The notes beneath the pieces are model-generated. The model saw only the letters and a list, made by a program, of their open reading frames with translations. It ran no database searches and had not been told where the DNA came from. From assembly GCA_011523825.1 (NCBI GenBank), contig WTFX01000009.1:104420-168419 (forward strand): DNA of 64,000 nt, written 5' to 3'. Of this stretch, positions 17,656-26,850 are shown one piece after another; within the stretch, counting starts at the first letter, position 1; every line of letters starts with the position of its first letter. Source of the stretch: Microthrixaceae bacterium (GTDB taxonomy: Bacteria; Actinomycetota; Acidimicrobiia; Acidimicrobiales; Poriferisodalaceae). Position numbers and translations under genes: made by a program.

Positions 17656-19323
17656 ATGGCGTACTTCGATCTGGGCTCGTATCGCTGGCCGGTCACGACT
17701 TCCGACGCCGAAGCCCAGCTCTGGTTCGACCGCGGCATGGCGTGGTGCTACGGCTTCCATCACGAAGAGGCGATCGCCTGCTTCGAGCGCGCACTGCTGC
17801 ACGACATCAGCTTCGCCATGGCCCACTGGGGCATCGCGTACGCCATCGGGCCGAACTACAACAAGCCATGGGAAGAGTTCGATGAGGACGACCTGCGCAC
17901 CTCGCTGAGCCGGGCACGGTCCGAGGCAGCGGCAGCAGCGTCTGCCTCAGCAGGCACCGGCGATCTCGAACGCGCGCTGATCGGTGCGCTGGCGTACCGC
18001 TACCCGTCGCACCCCGAAGCACCCGCCGAAGACGACTTCGGGCGATGGAACGACGCCTACGCGGACGCGATGCGTGAGGTCTACCGGTCCTACCGCGACG
18101 ACCTCGATGTCTGCTCCCTGTTCGCCGAGGCGATCATGAACCGCACGCCGTGGGAACTCTGGGACCTGGCCACCGGCGAGCCGGCGGAGGGCGCCGGGAC
18201 CCTCGAGGCGGTCGAAGTGCTGGAGACTGCCTTCGAGACGCTCGACGCCGAGGGTGCCAACAGCCACCTCGGCCTGCTGCACATGTACATCCATCTCATG
18301 GAGATGTCGCCGCATCCCGAGCGGGCCCTGGCCGCCGGCGACCGGCTGGTCGAGCTGGCGCCCGACGCAGGGCACCTGGTCCACATGCCGACCCATATCG
18401 ACGTGCTGTGCGGCCACTACCACAACGTCGTCACCCGCAACTCGGCCGCAATCGCGGCTGATCGGAAGTACCTCGACCTCAAGGGTCCGATGAACTTCTA
18501 TTCCGCCTACCGCTGCCACGACTATCACTTCAAGGTGTACGGAGCGATGCTGGCCGGCCAGTATGCCCCTGCCCTCGCGGCGGCCGAAGAGATGAACCGC
18601 ACGCTGCCGGAGGAACTGCTGCGAACCGGCTCGCCGCCCATGGCCGATTGGCTGGAAGGGTTCGTGGCGATCAAGCAGCACGTGTTCGTGCGATTCGGCA
18701 AGTGGCACGAGATCCTCGACCAGCACCTGCCCTTCGACCAGCAGTTCTATTGCGTCACCACCGCCATGATGCGCTACGCACGCACGGTTGCCTACGCCTC
18801 GTTGAGCCAAGTCGACGACGCGCTGGCTGAACGTGAGGAGTTCCTGGCCGCCAAGGCCCAGGTGCTGCCCAGCCGCACGCTGTTCAACAACACCGGTCTC
18901 GACATCCTGACCGTGGCCGAGGCCATGCTGAACGGCGAGGTGGAGTACCGGTGCGGCAACTTCGATGTCGCCTTCGACCACCTGCGCCACGCGGTGGAAC
19001 TCGACGACAACCTGCCCTACGACGAGCCCTGGGGCTGGATGCAGCCGACACGCCACGCGCTGGCTGCGTTGCTGTCGGAGCAGGGCCAGTTCGACGAGGC
19101 CGAGGCGCTGTACCGGGCCGACTTGGGCTTGGACGACCAACTGCGCCGGCCCTGCCAGCATCCCGACAACGTCTGGAGCCTGCACGGGCTGCACGAATGT
19201 CTCGTTCGCCGGGGTGAAACCGTGGAGGAACCGCTCATCCGCCAGCGCTTCGATCTCGCCATCGCACGGGCAGACGTGCCGATCACTGCGTCCTGCTTCT
19301 GCCGTTTGGAGACCACCTCATAG
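17656..19323 (+). CDS. Tetratricopeptide-repeat protein (TTC38-like)
   Basis: Soluble all-helical repeat protein of 555 residues. It begins with WFDRGMAWCYGFHHEEAI and ALLHDISFAMAHWGIAYA, the N-terminal TPR pair typical of a broad bacterial family related to tetratricopeptide protein 38. Further helix pairs follow, including LHMYIHLMEMSPHPERAL, HMPTHIDVLCGHYHNVV and a C-terminal LSEQGQFDEAEALYRADL. It is rich in His and Trp with no signal peptide. A scaffold or binding role is likely, with no specific function assignable. ATG at 17656 is chosen because the similarity-bearing region starts there. Confidence 0.85.
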   Translation: MAYFDLGSYRWPVTTSDAEAQLWFDRGMAWCYGFHHEEAIACFERALLHDISFAMAHWGIAYAIGPNYNKPWEEFDEDDLRTSLSRARSEAAAAASASAGTGDLERALIGALAYRYPSHPEAPAEDDFGRWNDAYADAMREVYRSYRDDLDVCSLFAEAIMNRTPWELWDLATGEPAEGAGTLEAVEVLETAFETLDAEGANSHLGLLHMYIHLMEMSPHPERALAAGDRLVELAPDAGHLVHMPTHIDVLCGHYHNVVTRNSAAIAADRKYLDLKGPMNFYSAYRCHDYHFKVYGAMLAGQYAPALAAAEEMNRTLPEELLRTGSPPMADWLEGFVAIKQHVFVRFGKWHEILDQHLPFDQQFYCVTTAMMRYARTVAYASLSQVDDALAEREEFLAAKAQVLPSRTLFNNTGLDILTVAEAMLNGEVEYRCGNFDVAFDHLRHAVELDDNLPYDEPWGWMQPTRHALAALLSEQGQFDEAEALYRADLGLDDQLRRPCQHPDNVWSLHGLHECLVRRGETVEEPLIRQRFDLAIARADVPITASCFCRLETTS

Positions 19324-19340
19324 CACGGCGCCTGAAGCCG

Positions 19341-19346
19341 TAGCCT
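19341..19346 (+). promoter_or_regulatory. -10 box (TAGCCT) before the MoxR gene
   Basis: TAGCCT ends eight bases before the GTG at 19355, pointing to a separate leaderless promoter for the coxD-coxE pair. Confidence 0.45.
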
Positions 19347-19354
19347 TGACCGCT

Positions 19355-20260
19355 GTGTTCACAGCGCCCAATACCACTGCTGATGTCTCGGCAGCGCTGA
19401 CCGAGCACGGCTACCTGCCCGACGAGGGGCTGTCGACAGTGGTGTACCTCTCGGTCACCATGGGCCGGCCCCTCTTCTTGGAGGGCGACGCCGGCGTGGG
19501 CAAGACCGAGTTGGCCAAAGTGCTCGCGGCCTGGATCGGCGGGGAGTTCATCCGCTTGCAGTGCTACGAGGGCATCGACGCCGCTCAGGCGCTCTACGAA
19601 TGGGACTACACCCGCCAGCTCCTGCACCTGCGTACGGCTGAGGCTGCGGGACGCGCCGCGGCCGACGCCGAGGCCATCGAGGACGAGCTGTATTCGGAAC
19701 GCTTCCTGATCCGCCGGCCACTGCTGCGCGCCATCGACCACGACGACGCCACGCCCGCAGTGCTGCTGATCGACGAGGTGGACCGGGCGGACGACGAGTT
19801 CGAGGCGTTCCTGCTCGAGGTTCTGTCGGATTTCACGGTCACCGTGCCCGAGCTGGGCACGATCACGGCGGCCCGGCCGCCGCTCGTGGTGGTCACCTCC
19901 AACCGGACCCGCGACGTGCACGATGCGCTCAAGCGCCGCTGCCTGTACCACTGGGTCTCGCACCCGTCGGTCGACCGTGAGGTCGAGATCGTCAAGCTCA
20001 AGCTGCCCGACGTGGACGGCGCACTCGCACGGCAAGTGGCGTCGGCCGTATCGGTGATGCGCGAGATGCGGCTGTACAAGCCTCCCGGTGTGGCCGAGAC
20101 CATCGACTGGGCCACGGCGTTGGGGCGTCTCGGTGCCGCCGAGCTCGACACGCCCATGCTTGAAGCCACGCTGGGAACGGTGCTGAAGTACCGCGAGGAC
20201 CAGCAACGTGTCACGTCGGTCGGGATGGAGATGATCATGGCCGCCGTCGCCGAGGCCTGA
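19355..20260 (+). CDS. MoxR-family AAA+ ATPase (CoxD-like)
   Basis: AAA+ chaperone-like ATPase, 301 residues. Walker A GDAGVGKTE is at about residues 45-53, Walker B LLIDEVDRADDEFEAF near 138, sensor 1 VVTSNRTRD near 183 and the arginine-finger region LKRRCLYHW near 193. In CO dehydrogenase operons CoxD is a membrane-associated AAA+ protein needed to build the [CuSMoO2] centre, working with the VWA protein CoxE. The very next gene here encodes a CoxE-like protein. MoxR proteins also serve other metalloenzymes, so the target is inferred from context. Confidence 0.9.
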   Translation: MFTAPNTTADVSAALTEHGYLPDEGLSTVVYLSVTMGRPLFLEGDAGVGKTELAKVLAAWIGGEFIRLQCYEGIDAAQALYEWDYTRQLLHLRTAEAAGRAAADAEAIEDELYSERFLIRRPLLRAIDHDDATPAVLLIDEVDRADDEFEAFLLEVLSDFTVTVPELGTITAARPPLVVVTSNRTRDVHDALKRRCLYHWVSHPSVDREVEIVKLKLPDVDGALARQVASAVSVMREMRLYKPPGVAETIDWATALGRLGAAELDTPMLEATLGTVLKYREDQQRVTSVGMEMIMAAVAEA

Positions 20261-20351
20261 GGGCCCAGAGGCTGAGCCGAATGGCGAAGCCGTGGCCCGA
20301 GCGGCCCGTGAGCCCGATTCCAGATGAGACTGGGAACAAGAGCGGGAAGCA

Positions 20352-21497
20352 GTGAGCACCGCCATGGCGCCTGGCGAGCACGTCAACGAACCCGAGCGCT
20401 TGGCCTCGGCCTTCTCGTCGATCCTGCGTGGCGCGGGGCTGGTCGTCACGATCCGCCGTGTCATGGCATTCACCGAAGCGCTGCGGCTGCTGGGCGTCGC
20501 CAGCCGCGAGGACGTGTACTGGGCCGGCCGGGCGACGCTGGTGGGCAGTCCGGCCGACATCGGCGTCTTTGACCGGGCCTTTGCGGTCTTCTGGGAGGGC
20601 CGAGCGCCCAGCGGGATCGTCGTGGAGCTACCGCCGATCTCGGTGACCTTGGCAACCGACACCGACGACGACAGCGGCGCAGCTCCGCCAAGCGACGGTG
20701 ATGAACCCGAGTCCGGCCCGACGTTGCGCGTCCGCTACAGCGATGTCGAGACACTGCGCCACAAGGACTTCGCCGATTGCAGCGATGGCGAGCTGTCCGA
20801 GCTGCACGCACTGATGGGCGAGCTGCGTTTCCAGGCAGTCACCCGGCGCTCGCGGCGCGCCGTGCGGGCCAAGCGCATCTCTCGGCGCCCGGACCTGCGC
20901 CGCACCATCCGCCGTGCTCTGAGGACGGGTGGCGAGGCCATCCGGCGCGAATTCCTGGTCGGCGACCGCAAGCCGCGCCGCTTGGTGCTACTGCTCGACG
21001 TGTCGGGATCCATGGAGCCCTACGCCCGGGCGCTCGTGCGGTTCGCTCACGCAGCGGTGATCGGCCGCACCCGGGTGGAGGCGTTCACGATCGGCACCCG
21101 GCTCACCCGGGTCACTCGCGAGCTGTCCTCCCGCGATCCCGACGCTGGCTTGGCGGCAGCTGCCGACTCGGTGCAGGACTGGTCGGGCGGTACCCGGCTG
21201 GGCGCCACGCTGCACGAGTTCAACGATCGCTGGGGCGTGCGGGGCCATGCGCGCGGGGCCATCGTGGTGATCTGCTCGGACGGCTGGGACCGCGGCGCAC
21301 CTGACGAGCTGGCCGAGCAGATGGCCCGCCTGCATTTGGTGACCCACCGGCTCGTCTGGGTCAACCCGCTGAAGCACACTCCTGGCTACGCGCCGCTGGC
21401 TCGTGGCATGGCTGCTGCGTTGCCGCATGTCGACGAGTTCATCGAAGGCCATTCGTTCGATTCGCTCGAACACCTGGCTGCTGCCATTGCGGCCTGA
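20352..21497 (+). CDS. VWA-domain protein (CoxE-like)
   Basis: 381 residues; partner of MoxR-type ATPases in maturation of molybdenum hydroxylases. The N-terminal half is helical, with a low-complexity acidic insert near residues 108-125. The von Willebrand A domain starts near residue 212 with the MIDAS motif DVSGSMEP (DxSxS) and continues through GGTRLGATL and VVICSDGWDRG. Start GTG at 20352 follows GCGGGAAG. 91 bases after the MoxR stop and 75 before the first XdhC gene, on the same strand. Confidence 0.9.
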   Translation: MSTAMAPGEHVNEPERLASAFSSILRGAGLVVTIRRVMAFTEALRLLGVASREDVYWAGRATLVGSPADIGVFDRAFAVFWEGRAPSGIVVELPPISVTLATDTDDDSGAAPPSDGDEPESGPTLRVRYSDVETLRHKDFADCSDGELSELHALMGELRFQAVTRRSRRAVRAKRISRRPDLRRTIRRALRTGGEAIRREFLVGDRKPRRLVLLLDVSGSMEPYARALVRFAHAAVIGRTRVEAFTIGTRLTRVTRELSSRDPDAGLAAAADSVQDWSGGTRLGATLHEFNDRWGVRGHARGAIVVICSDGWDRGAPDELAEQMARLHLVTHRLVWVNPLKHTPGYAPLARGMAAALPHVDEFIEGHSFDSLEHLAAAIAA

Positions 21498-21572
21498 ACC
21501 CGGCTGCACCGCACCATCACCCGACGCACGACGTTCCGATGCCGCAACAATGGACACAGGGAGACGGGGTAC

Positions 21573-21886
<314 letters not shown>

Positions 21887-21890
<4 letters not shown>

Positions 21891-22735
21891 GCCCAGAATC
21901 GAACACAGGGTCGAACAAGGACGGTGCGGGAATTTACGAGGCATTCCGGGACGCCATCCGGGCCGAGGAGCCTGTAGCGCTGGCCACGATCATCGACGGC
22001 CCCGATGCCGGCGCAGTGTCTGATGTGCGCCCGCAGGCGGGCGCCAAACTGCTGGTGCTGCCAGATCAGCCGACGTTGGGCACGCTCGGCGACCCAGATC
22101 TCGACCGGGTGGTCGAGCGTGATGCCCTCGGCATGCTCGATGCGGGCATCAGCGAGGTACGCCACTACGGCCAGCACGGCGAAGCCCGCCAGATGGATCT
22201 CAGCGTGTTCGTGGAGTGCCACGCCCGGCGCCCGCACATGGTGATCTTCGGCGCCGTCGACTTCACGAGGGCACTCGCCTCCCAGGCCAAGCTGCTCGGC
22301 TACCGGGTGACCGTGTGCGATGCCCGGGAGGTCTTCGCCACCAAGCGCCGCTTCCCGATGGCTGACGAGGTGGTGGTGGACTGGCCCAATCGCCTGCTCG
22401 ACCGCATCGGCGACGAGCTGGGTCCCCGGGACGCGGTGTGCGTGCTCACCCACGACCACAAGTTTGACGTGCCGGCCATCGTGGGAGCGCTGCCCACCCG
22501 GGTCGGTTATCTCGGCGCGATGGGTTCCCGCACCACACACGAGAAGCGAACCGAGCGTCTCCGCGAAGCCGGTGTCACCGATTCCGATCTCGAACGTGTC
22601 ATGGCCCCCATCGGCCTCGACATCGGCGGACGCACGCCCGAGGAAACGGCGGTGTCGATCGTGGCGGAGATCATCGCGTCGCACACCGGCCGCCAAGCCC
22701 CCCGCCTGAAGGACGGCGAGGGCCGCATCCACTGA
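21887..22735 (+). CDS. XdhC-family molybdenum cofactor insertion protein, long form
   Basis: 282 residues. The N-terminal part (about 15-115) is a divergent CoxI-like region (VALATIIDGPDAG, then GTLGDPDLDRVV). The C-terminal Rossmann domain (XdhC_C) contains HMVIFGAVDFTRALA near 125, YRVTVCDAREVFATKRRFP, VCVLTHDHKFDVPAI and the signature VGYLGAMGSRTTHEKRTERL. The GTG start at 21887 overlaps the preceding stop. Expected role: loading and sulfuration of the molybdenum cofactor, with the MobA-like gene downstream. Confidence 0.9.
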
Positions 22736-22755
22736 ACCTGGCAGCGACCGCCCGG

Positions 22756-22761
22756 TAGCGT
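22756..22761 (+). promoter_or_regulatory. -10 box (TAGCGT) for leaderless acyl-CoA dehydrogenase gene
   Basis: TAGCGT, seven bases, then ATG at 22769. Confidence 0.5.
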
Positions 22762-22768
22762 CAGCGCG

Positions 22769-23935
22769 ATGGACTTCACCCAGAACGAGGACCACGAGGC
22801 GATCCGCGAGGGCGTGCGGCGCGTCTGTGCAGACTTCCCCGACGAGTACTGGCGCGAGCGCGACGAGCAGCACGAGTTCCCCTGGGACTTCTACAACGCG
22901 ATGGCCGAGGGAGGCTGGGTCGGCATCGCCATTCCGGAGGAGTACGGCGGCGGCGGCCAAGGCATCACCGAGGCATCGATCGTGCTGGAGGAGGTGGCGG
23001 CCAGCGGCGCCGCCATGAACGGCTGCTCGGCCCTGCACCTGTCGATCTTCGGCATGGAGCCGGTCCGCAAGTACGGCTCGGAAGCACTGGCCAAGGAGAT
23101 CCTGCCGGGGGTTGCCGACGGCTCCCTCCACGCCGCATTCGGCGTCACCGAGCCCGACGCCGGCACCGACACCACCTCGATCCGCACCCGAGCCGAGCGT
23201 GACGGCGACGAGTACGTGATCACCGGGGCCAAGGTGTGGACCACCAAGGCCCCGTACTGCGACGTGTGCCTGCTGCTGGTGCGCACCACGCCCAAAGAGC
23301 TGTGCGACAGCCCGACCCAGGGCATGACGTTGCTGCTGGTCGACCTGCAGGACCCGGCGGTCGACATCACCCCGATCCCCAAGGTGGGCCGCAACGCCGT
23401 GGTCTCGTGCGAGGTCCGCTATGACGGGCTGCGCGTGCCGGTGGACCGCCGCGTCGGCGAGGAGGGCGAGGGCTTCCGCTACATCCTCGACGGCCTCAAT
23501 CCCGAGCGGATCCTGATCTCTGCTGAGGCACTGGGGATCGGCCGGGTCGCGCTGCGTCGCGCCGCCGAGTACGCGAAGAGCCGGGTGATCTTCGGTCGTC
23601 CGATCGGCCAGAACCAGGGCATTGCCTTCCCGCTGGCCGACAGCCATGCTCGCCTGCACGCGGCCGAACTGGTGGTGCGCGACGCATCGTGGCGCTACGA
23701 CAACGGTCTGCCGTGCGGCGAGCAAGCCAATCTGGCGAAGTACCTGGCGTCGGAGGCGGCGTTCGAATGCGCCGACCGGGCCATGCAGACCCACGGCGGC
23801 TTCGGCTACGCCAAGGAATACGACGTGGAGCGCTACTGGCGCGAGGCTCGGCTGATGAAGATCGCGCCGGTCAGCCAGGAGATGGTGATGAACTTTGTGT
23901 CGTCGAAGGTGCTCGGCCTGCCCCGCTCGTACTAG
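22769..23935 (+). CDS. Acyl-CoA dehydrogenase family protein
   Basis: FAD-dependent acyl-CoA dehydrogenase, 388 residues, cytosolic. Visible: N-terminal helical domain, VTEPDAGTDTTSIRTRA and ITGAKVWTTKAPYCDV of the beta domain, then ERILISAEALGIG, FGRPIGQNQGIAFPLAD and the signature QTHGGFGYAKEYDVERYWREA. The segment that in medium-chain enzymes contains the catalytic Glu (YEGT-like) reads MKIAPVSQEM here, so the base may be at another site or the substrate unusual. It separates the XdhC genes from mobA-like/coxG but is on the same strand with its own promoter box. Confidence 0.93.
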   Translation: MDFTQNEDHEAIREGVRRVCADFPDEYWRERDEQHEFPWDFYNAMAEGGWVGIAIPEEYGGGGQGITEASIVLEEVAASGAAMNGCSALHLSIFGMEPVRKYGSEALAKEILPGVADGSLHAAFGVTEPDAGTDTTSIRTRAERDGDEYVITGAKVWTTKAPYCDVCLLLVRTTPKELCDSPTQGMTLLLVDLQDPAVDITPIPKVGRNAVVSCEVRYDGLRVPVDRRVGEEGEGFRYILDGLNPERILISAEALGIGRVALRRAAEYAKSRVIFGRPIGQNQGIAFPLADSHARLHAAELVVRDASWRYDNGLPCGEQANLAKYLASEAAFECADRAMQTHGGFGYAKEYDVERYWREARLMKIAPVSQEMVMNFVSSKVLGLPRSY

Positions 23936-23964
23936 CCGAGTTCAGCCTCGGAGGTCGTCTGTCA

Positions 23965-24531
23965 GTGTCCACGGGGGGAGTGCTGCTGGCAGCGGGAGCT
24001 GGGACCCGGTTCGAGGGCCCCCCGCACAAGCTGCTGGCCGATCTCGACGGCCAGAGTGTGTTCAGCCGGGCTCTGGGGTCGCTGGTGGGGGCGTCGCTCG
24101 ATGCTGTGGCGGTCGTCACGGGAGCGGTCGACATCTCGGGGCCGGTGGCTGAGGCGAGCGGCGGGATCGCCGTGATCTCCAACGATCGCTGGCAATCGGG
24201 AATTGCGTCGTCGGTTCGGTGCGCTGCGTCGTGGGCAGCCCAGCACGGCCACGACGCGATCGTGGTGGGGCTCGCCGACCAGCCGTTCGTGACATCGGCG
24301 GCCTGGCAGACCGTCGCCGCCAGTGCGGCCCCCATCGCCGTCGGCACCTACGGCGGGCGGCGGGGGAACCCGGTCCGGTTGGCACGCGAGGTCTGGCCGC
24401 TGTTGCCGTACGACGGCGACGAGGGCGCCCGCACGGTGATGCGGCGATTTCCGGAATTCGTGGTGCCGGTAGCCTGCGAAGGGTCACCTGACGACATCGA
24501 CACCGTGGAGGATCTGCGCCGATGGAGCTGA
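23965..24531 (+). CDS. MobA-like/MocA-type molybdenum cofactor nucleotidyltransferase
   Basis: 188-residue nucleotidyltransferase of the NTP_transf_3 family. The N-terminal GGVLLAAGAGTRFEGPPHKLL is the NTP-binding loop; ISNDRWQSGIASSVR and VVGLADQPFV (equivalent of the GDxP motif) follow, then GGRRGNPVRL. In molybdenum hydroxylase clusters, MocA-type proteins transfer CMP to molybdopterin to make the MCD cofactor used by CO and xanthine dehydrogenases. It overlaps the coxG-like start by 10 bases, so the two are coupled. GTG at 23965 is preceded by a GGAGG about 11 bases away. Confidence 0.85.
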   Translation: MSTGGVLLAAGAGTRFEGPPHKLLADLDGQSVFSRALGSLVGASLDAVAVVTGAVDISGPVAEASGGIAVISNDRWQSGIASSVRCAASWAAQHGHDAIVVGLADQPFVTSAAWQTVAASAAPIAVGTYGGRRGNPVRLAREVWPLLPYDGDEGARTVMRRFPEFVVPVACEGSPDDIDTVEDLRRWS

Positions 24532-25211
24532 AGAGCGAATTCCGTGTCGGCATACCCGTCGAACAGGCGTGGAGCACCCTGACCGATGTCGAGTTCATCG
24601 CGCCGTGCATGCCGGGCGCGCAGCTCACCGAGATCGACGGTGACGAGTTCAAGGGCGGCGTGAAGGTCAAGGTGGGCCCGATCACGGCGCAGTACAAGGG
24701 CTCGGCGAAGTTCGTGGAGCTCGATGAGGCCAATCGCCGGATCGTGCTCGAAGCGTCCGGCCGCGACTCGCGCGGTGCGGGCAACGCAGCCGCCGAGGTG
24801 ACCGCTGAGATGACCCCCGACGGCGACGGCACAGTCGTGTCGATCGCCACTGATCTGAAGGTCACTGGCAAGGTGGCGCAGTTCGGACGTGGGGTGATGG
24901 CCGACGTCACCGAGAAGCTCATCGGCCAGTTCGTGGACTCGCTCGAACAGAAGCTGTCTGAGATCGGCGTCCAGGACGATGCTGGTGCCGCTGCGGACGA
25001 TGCTCCGGCCGATGACACTGAGGCGTCCGGCGAGACCGGAGAGGAGTCAGCCCCCTCAGGCCCGCGCCAGATCGAGATGGCCGAGCCGGAACCGGTCGAC
25101 CTGCTCGAAACGGCGGGCCGACCCATGCTCAAGCGCATCCTGGCGCCACTTGCGGTGGTGGTGTTCTTCCTGTTCAACCGTCGCCGCAGGCGCAAGCGTC
25201 GCCAAGGCTGA
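24522..25211 (+). CDS. CoxG-family protein (SRPBCC domain with C-terminal membrane anchor)
   Basis: 229 residues. The N-terminal SRPBCC lipid-binding fold (about 1-150) begins KSEFRVGIPVEQAWSTLTD and has FIAPCMPGAQLTEIDGD and YKGSAKFVELDEANRR, all typical of CoxG. An acidic disordered linker (about 153-200) leads to one C-terminal hydrophobic helix (ILAPLAVVVFFLF) followed by a run of Arg/Lys, i.e. a tail anchor. CoxG is implicated in recruiting CO dehydrogenase to the membrane and carrying quinone. It is the last cox-type gene of the block; 29 bases later the DUF501 gene starts. Confidence 0.9.
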   Translation: MELKSEFRVGIPVEQAWSTLTDVEFIAPCMPGAQLTEIDGDEFKGGVKVKVGPITAQYKGSAKFVELDEANRRIVLEASGRDSRGAGNAAAEVTAEMTPDGDGTVVSIATDLKVTGKVAQFGRGVMADVTEKLIGQFVDSLEQKLSEIGVQDDAGAAADDAPADDTEASGETGEESAPSGPRQIEMAEPEPVDLLETAGRPMLKRILAPLAVVVFFLFNRRRRRKRRQG

Positions 25212-25240
25212 GGGCTCGCTGCCGCGACTCTCCTAGGGCG

Positions 25241-25795
25241 TTGCTCGTTCGTTGCGCCCCGGGCGCACCCCCGACGCCCGCTCAAGTCGACGCGGTGGCT
25301 GCCTTGCTCGGCCGCTCGCCCCAGTGCGCGTTCGATGTGTCGGTGGCGTACGACGACGGGCAACCGGTGGTGATCGCCAACGCCCCACTGCTCGACGACG
25401 GGCGCCCGATGCCCACCCGCTACTGGCTGGTAGATGTCGACCTGCGTCGGCGGGTGTCCCAGCTCGAGGGCGATGGCGGGGTCCGGTCGGCCGAGGCGGC
25501 TGTCGATCCCGAGGCGCTGGCCGCAACGCATGATCGTTATGCCGCCGAACGAGACGCGCTGGTGCCACCGGATCACCGCGGGCCGCGCCCGGCGGGCGGC
25601 GTAGGAGGGACGGCGCGAGGCGTGAAGTGCCTGCACGCGCACTTGGCGTACCGGCTGGCGGGCGGCGATGACCCCGTCGGCAACTGGGTGCTTGCACGGC
25701 TTGGCGACATCAGCGTGTCATCGGCCGTCGAAGGAGCTGCGACTGCATCTGCACCCGGCGAAGCGGCATCCGTGGCGGACGCTGATGGCTGTTGA
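25241..25795 (+). CDS. DUF501 family protein
   Basis: 184-residue protein of the actinobacterial DUF501 family (mycobacterial Rv1025-like). It has ALLGRSPQCAFDVSVAYDDG, then TRYWLVDVDLRRRVSQLE and the best conserved stretch GVKCLHAHLAYRLAGG followed by DPVGNWV. Function unknown. In actinobacteria it normally stands between the ftsB-like gene and ppx; here it is next to ppx but 13.7 kb from the ftsB-like gene. Start TTG at 25241 is tentative; GTG at 25289 is a shorter alternative. Its 3' end overlaps ppx by 11 bases. Confidence 0.85.
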   Translation: MLVRCAPGAPPTPAQVDAVAALLGRSPQCAFDVSVAYDDGQPVVIANAPLLDDGRPMPTRYWLVDVDLRRRVSQLEGDGGVRSAEAAVDPEALAATHDRYAAERDALVPPDHRGPRPAGGVGGTARGVKCLHAHLAYRLAGGDDPVGNWVLARLGDISVSSAVEGAATASAPGEAASVADADGC

Positions 25796-26819
25796 ACCCT
25801 CGCCAGCTCCGGTTGCGGTGGTGGACTGCGGCACGAACACGACACGGCTGCTCATCGACGACGGCACGGGGCTGGGGCAGCGGCTGCTGCGCATCACCGG
25901 GCTGGGGCGGGGTGTCGATGCCGGAGGTCGGCTCGATGACGATGCCATCGGCCGCGTCGTCGAGGTGTTGCGGGAATACCGCCAGATCATCGAAGACCGC
26001 CAGGCGACGGCGGTGCGGGCCGTGGCGACCAGTGCTGCGCGCGATGCCGCAAACGGTGCGGAATTCCTGCGGAGGGCGAGCGACGCGATCGGGACAGACG
26101 TCGAGCTGCTCGACGGCAGAAGCGAGGCCGCTTACGGATTCGCCGGAGCCACCTCGGGTTTCGACGGCACCCAGGCCGGTCCGACGCTGGTGCTCGATAT
26201 CGGCGGGGGCTCGACGGAGTTCGCCTATGGCACCCCGTCGCCAGTCGCCCGTCCGGATGCGGCGGCTTCCGTCGACATGGGCTCGGTGCGATGGACGGAG
26301 AGATTCCTGGCATCGGATCCTCCCCGGCCTGAGGAATTGAGCTCGGCGATCTCCGTGGCGCGCCTGCACCTCGACGACATCGACCGTGATCATCCGGTCA
26401 TCGGGCGGGGTGCTGCGGGGGCACGGCTCGTGGGCGTCGCCGGAACGGTCACCACGGTGGCCGCGGTCGAGATCGGCCTCGATCCCTACGATCCCGAGGT
26501 GATCGACGGGTTCGTGCTCACTCGGGCCGCTGCCGAGGATGTGTTCCGCACGCTGGCCACCGAGCAACTGGCCGACCGTGTCCACAATCCCGGCCTCCAC
26601 GTCGATCGGGCGCCCGTGATCGTGGGCGGCTGCTGCATCCTCGTCGCGGTCATGCGCCACTGGGACATCGATGAGTGCATCGTGCGCGAGTGCGATCTCT
26701 TGGATGGCATAGCGGCTGAGCTCCGCGAAGCGCAGGCCGGTCCAGCGGCTGAGCTCCGCGAAGCGCAGGCCGGTTCAGCGGCTGAGCTCCGCGACGCAGG
26801 CACCGATGCCGCTCGGTGA
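25785..26819 (+). CDS. ppx: Exopolyphosphatase / guanosine pentaphosphate phosphohydrolase family (Ppx/GppA)
   Basis: Actin-like-fold phosphatase acting on polyphosphate or pppGpp, 344 residues. VAVVDCGTNTTRLLI at the N-terminus is phosphate-binding motif 1, VATSAARDAANGAEF follows, then LLDGRSEAAYGFAGA, the second motif VLDIGGGSTEFAYG and the third GVAGTVTTVAA. ATG at 25785 lies within the end of DUF501, indicating coupling. The C-terminus carries an Ala/Glu-rich threefold peptide repeat (AELREAQAG-like) that is not part of the family and comes from a 33-bp tandem repeat. Short actinobacterial Ppx of this size are normal. Confidence 0.93.
   Translation: MAVEPSPAPVAVVDCGTNTTRLLIDDGTGLGQRLLRITGLGRGVDAGGRLDDDAIGRVVEVLREYRQIIEDRQATAVRAVATSAARDAANGAEFLRRASDAIGTDVELLDGRSEAAYGFAGATSGFDGTQAGPTLVLDIGGGSTEFAYGTPSPVARPDAAASVDMGSVRWTERFLASDPPRPEELSSAISVARLHLDDIDRDHPVIGRGAAGARLVGVAGTVTTVAAVEIGLDPYDPEVIDGFVLTRAAAEDVFRTLATEQLADRVHNPGLHVDRAPVIVGGCCILVAVMRHWDIDECIVRECDLLDGIAAELREAQAGPAAELREAQAGSAAELRDAGTDAAR
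26711..26801 (+). repeat. 33-bp tandem repeat at the 3' end of ppx
   Basis: Two nearly identical 33-base units (26711-26743, 26744-26776) and a partial third (26777-26801), each starting AGCGGCTGAGCTCCGCGA. The period is a multiple of three, so the ppx frame is kept and the protein gains repeated AAELREAQAG units. Confidence 0.92.
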
Positions 26820-26837
26820 GCGCCGACGGCGCGCCAG

Positions 26838-26843
26838 TACTGT
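26838..26843 (+). promoter_or_regulatory. -10 box (TACTGT) before the GNAT gene
   Basis: TACTGT, seven bases, then GTG at 26851; this supports 26851 as start. Confidence 0.45.
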
Positions 26844-26850
26844 GCGCAGC

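Noticed and set aside
20261..20351. Terminator between MoxR and VWA genes (GGGCC/GGCCC)
   Set aside because: The stem is only five bases with a long loop; the two genes are more likely cotranscribed.
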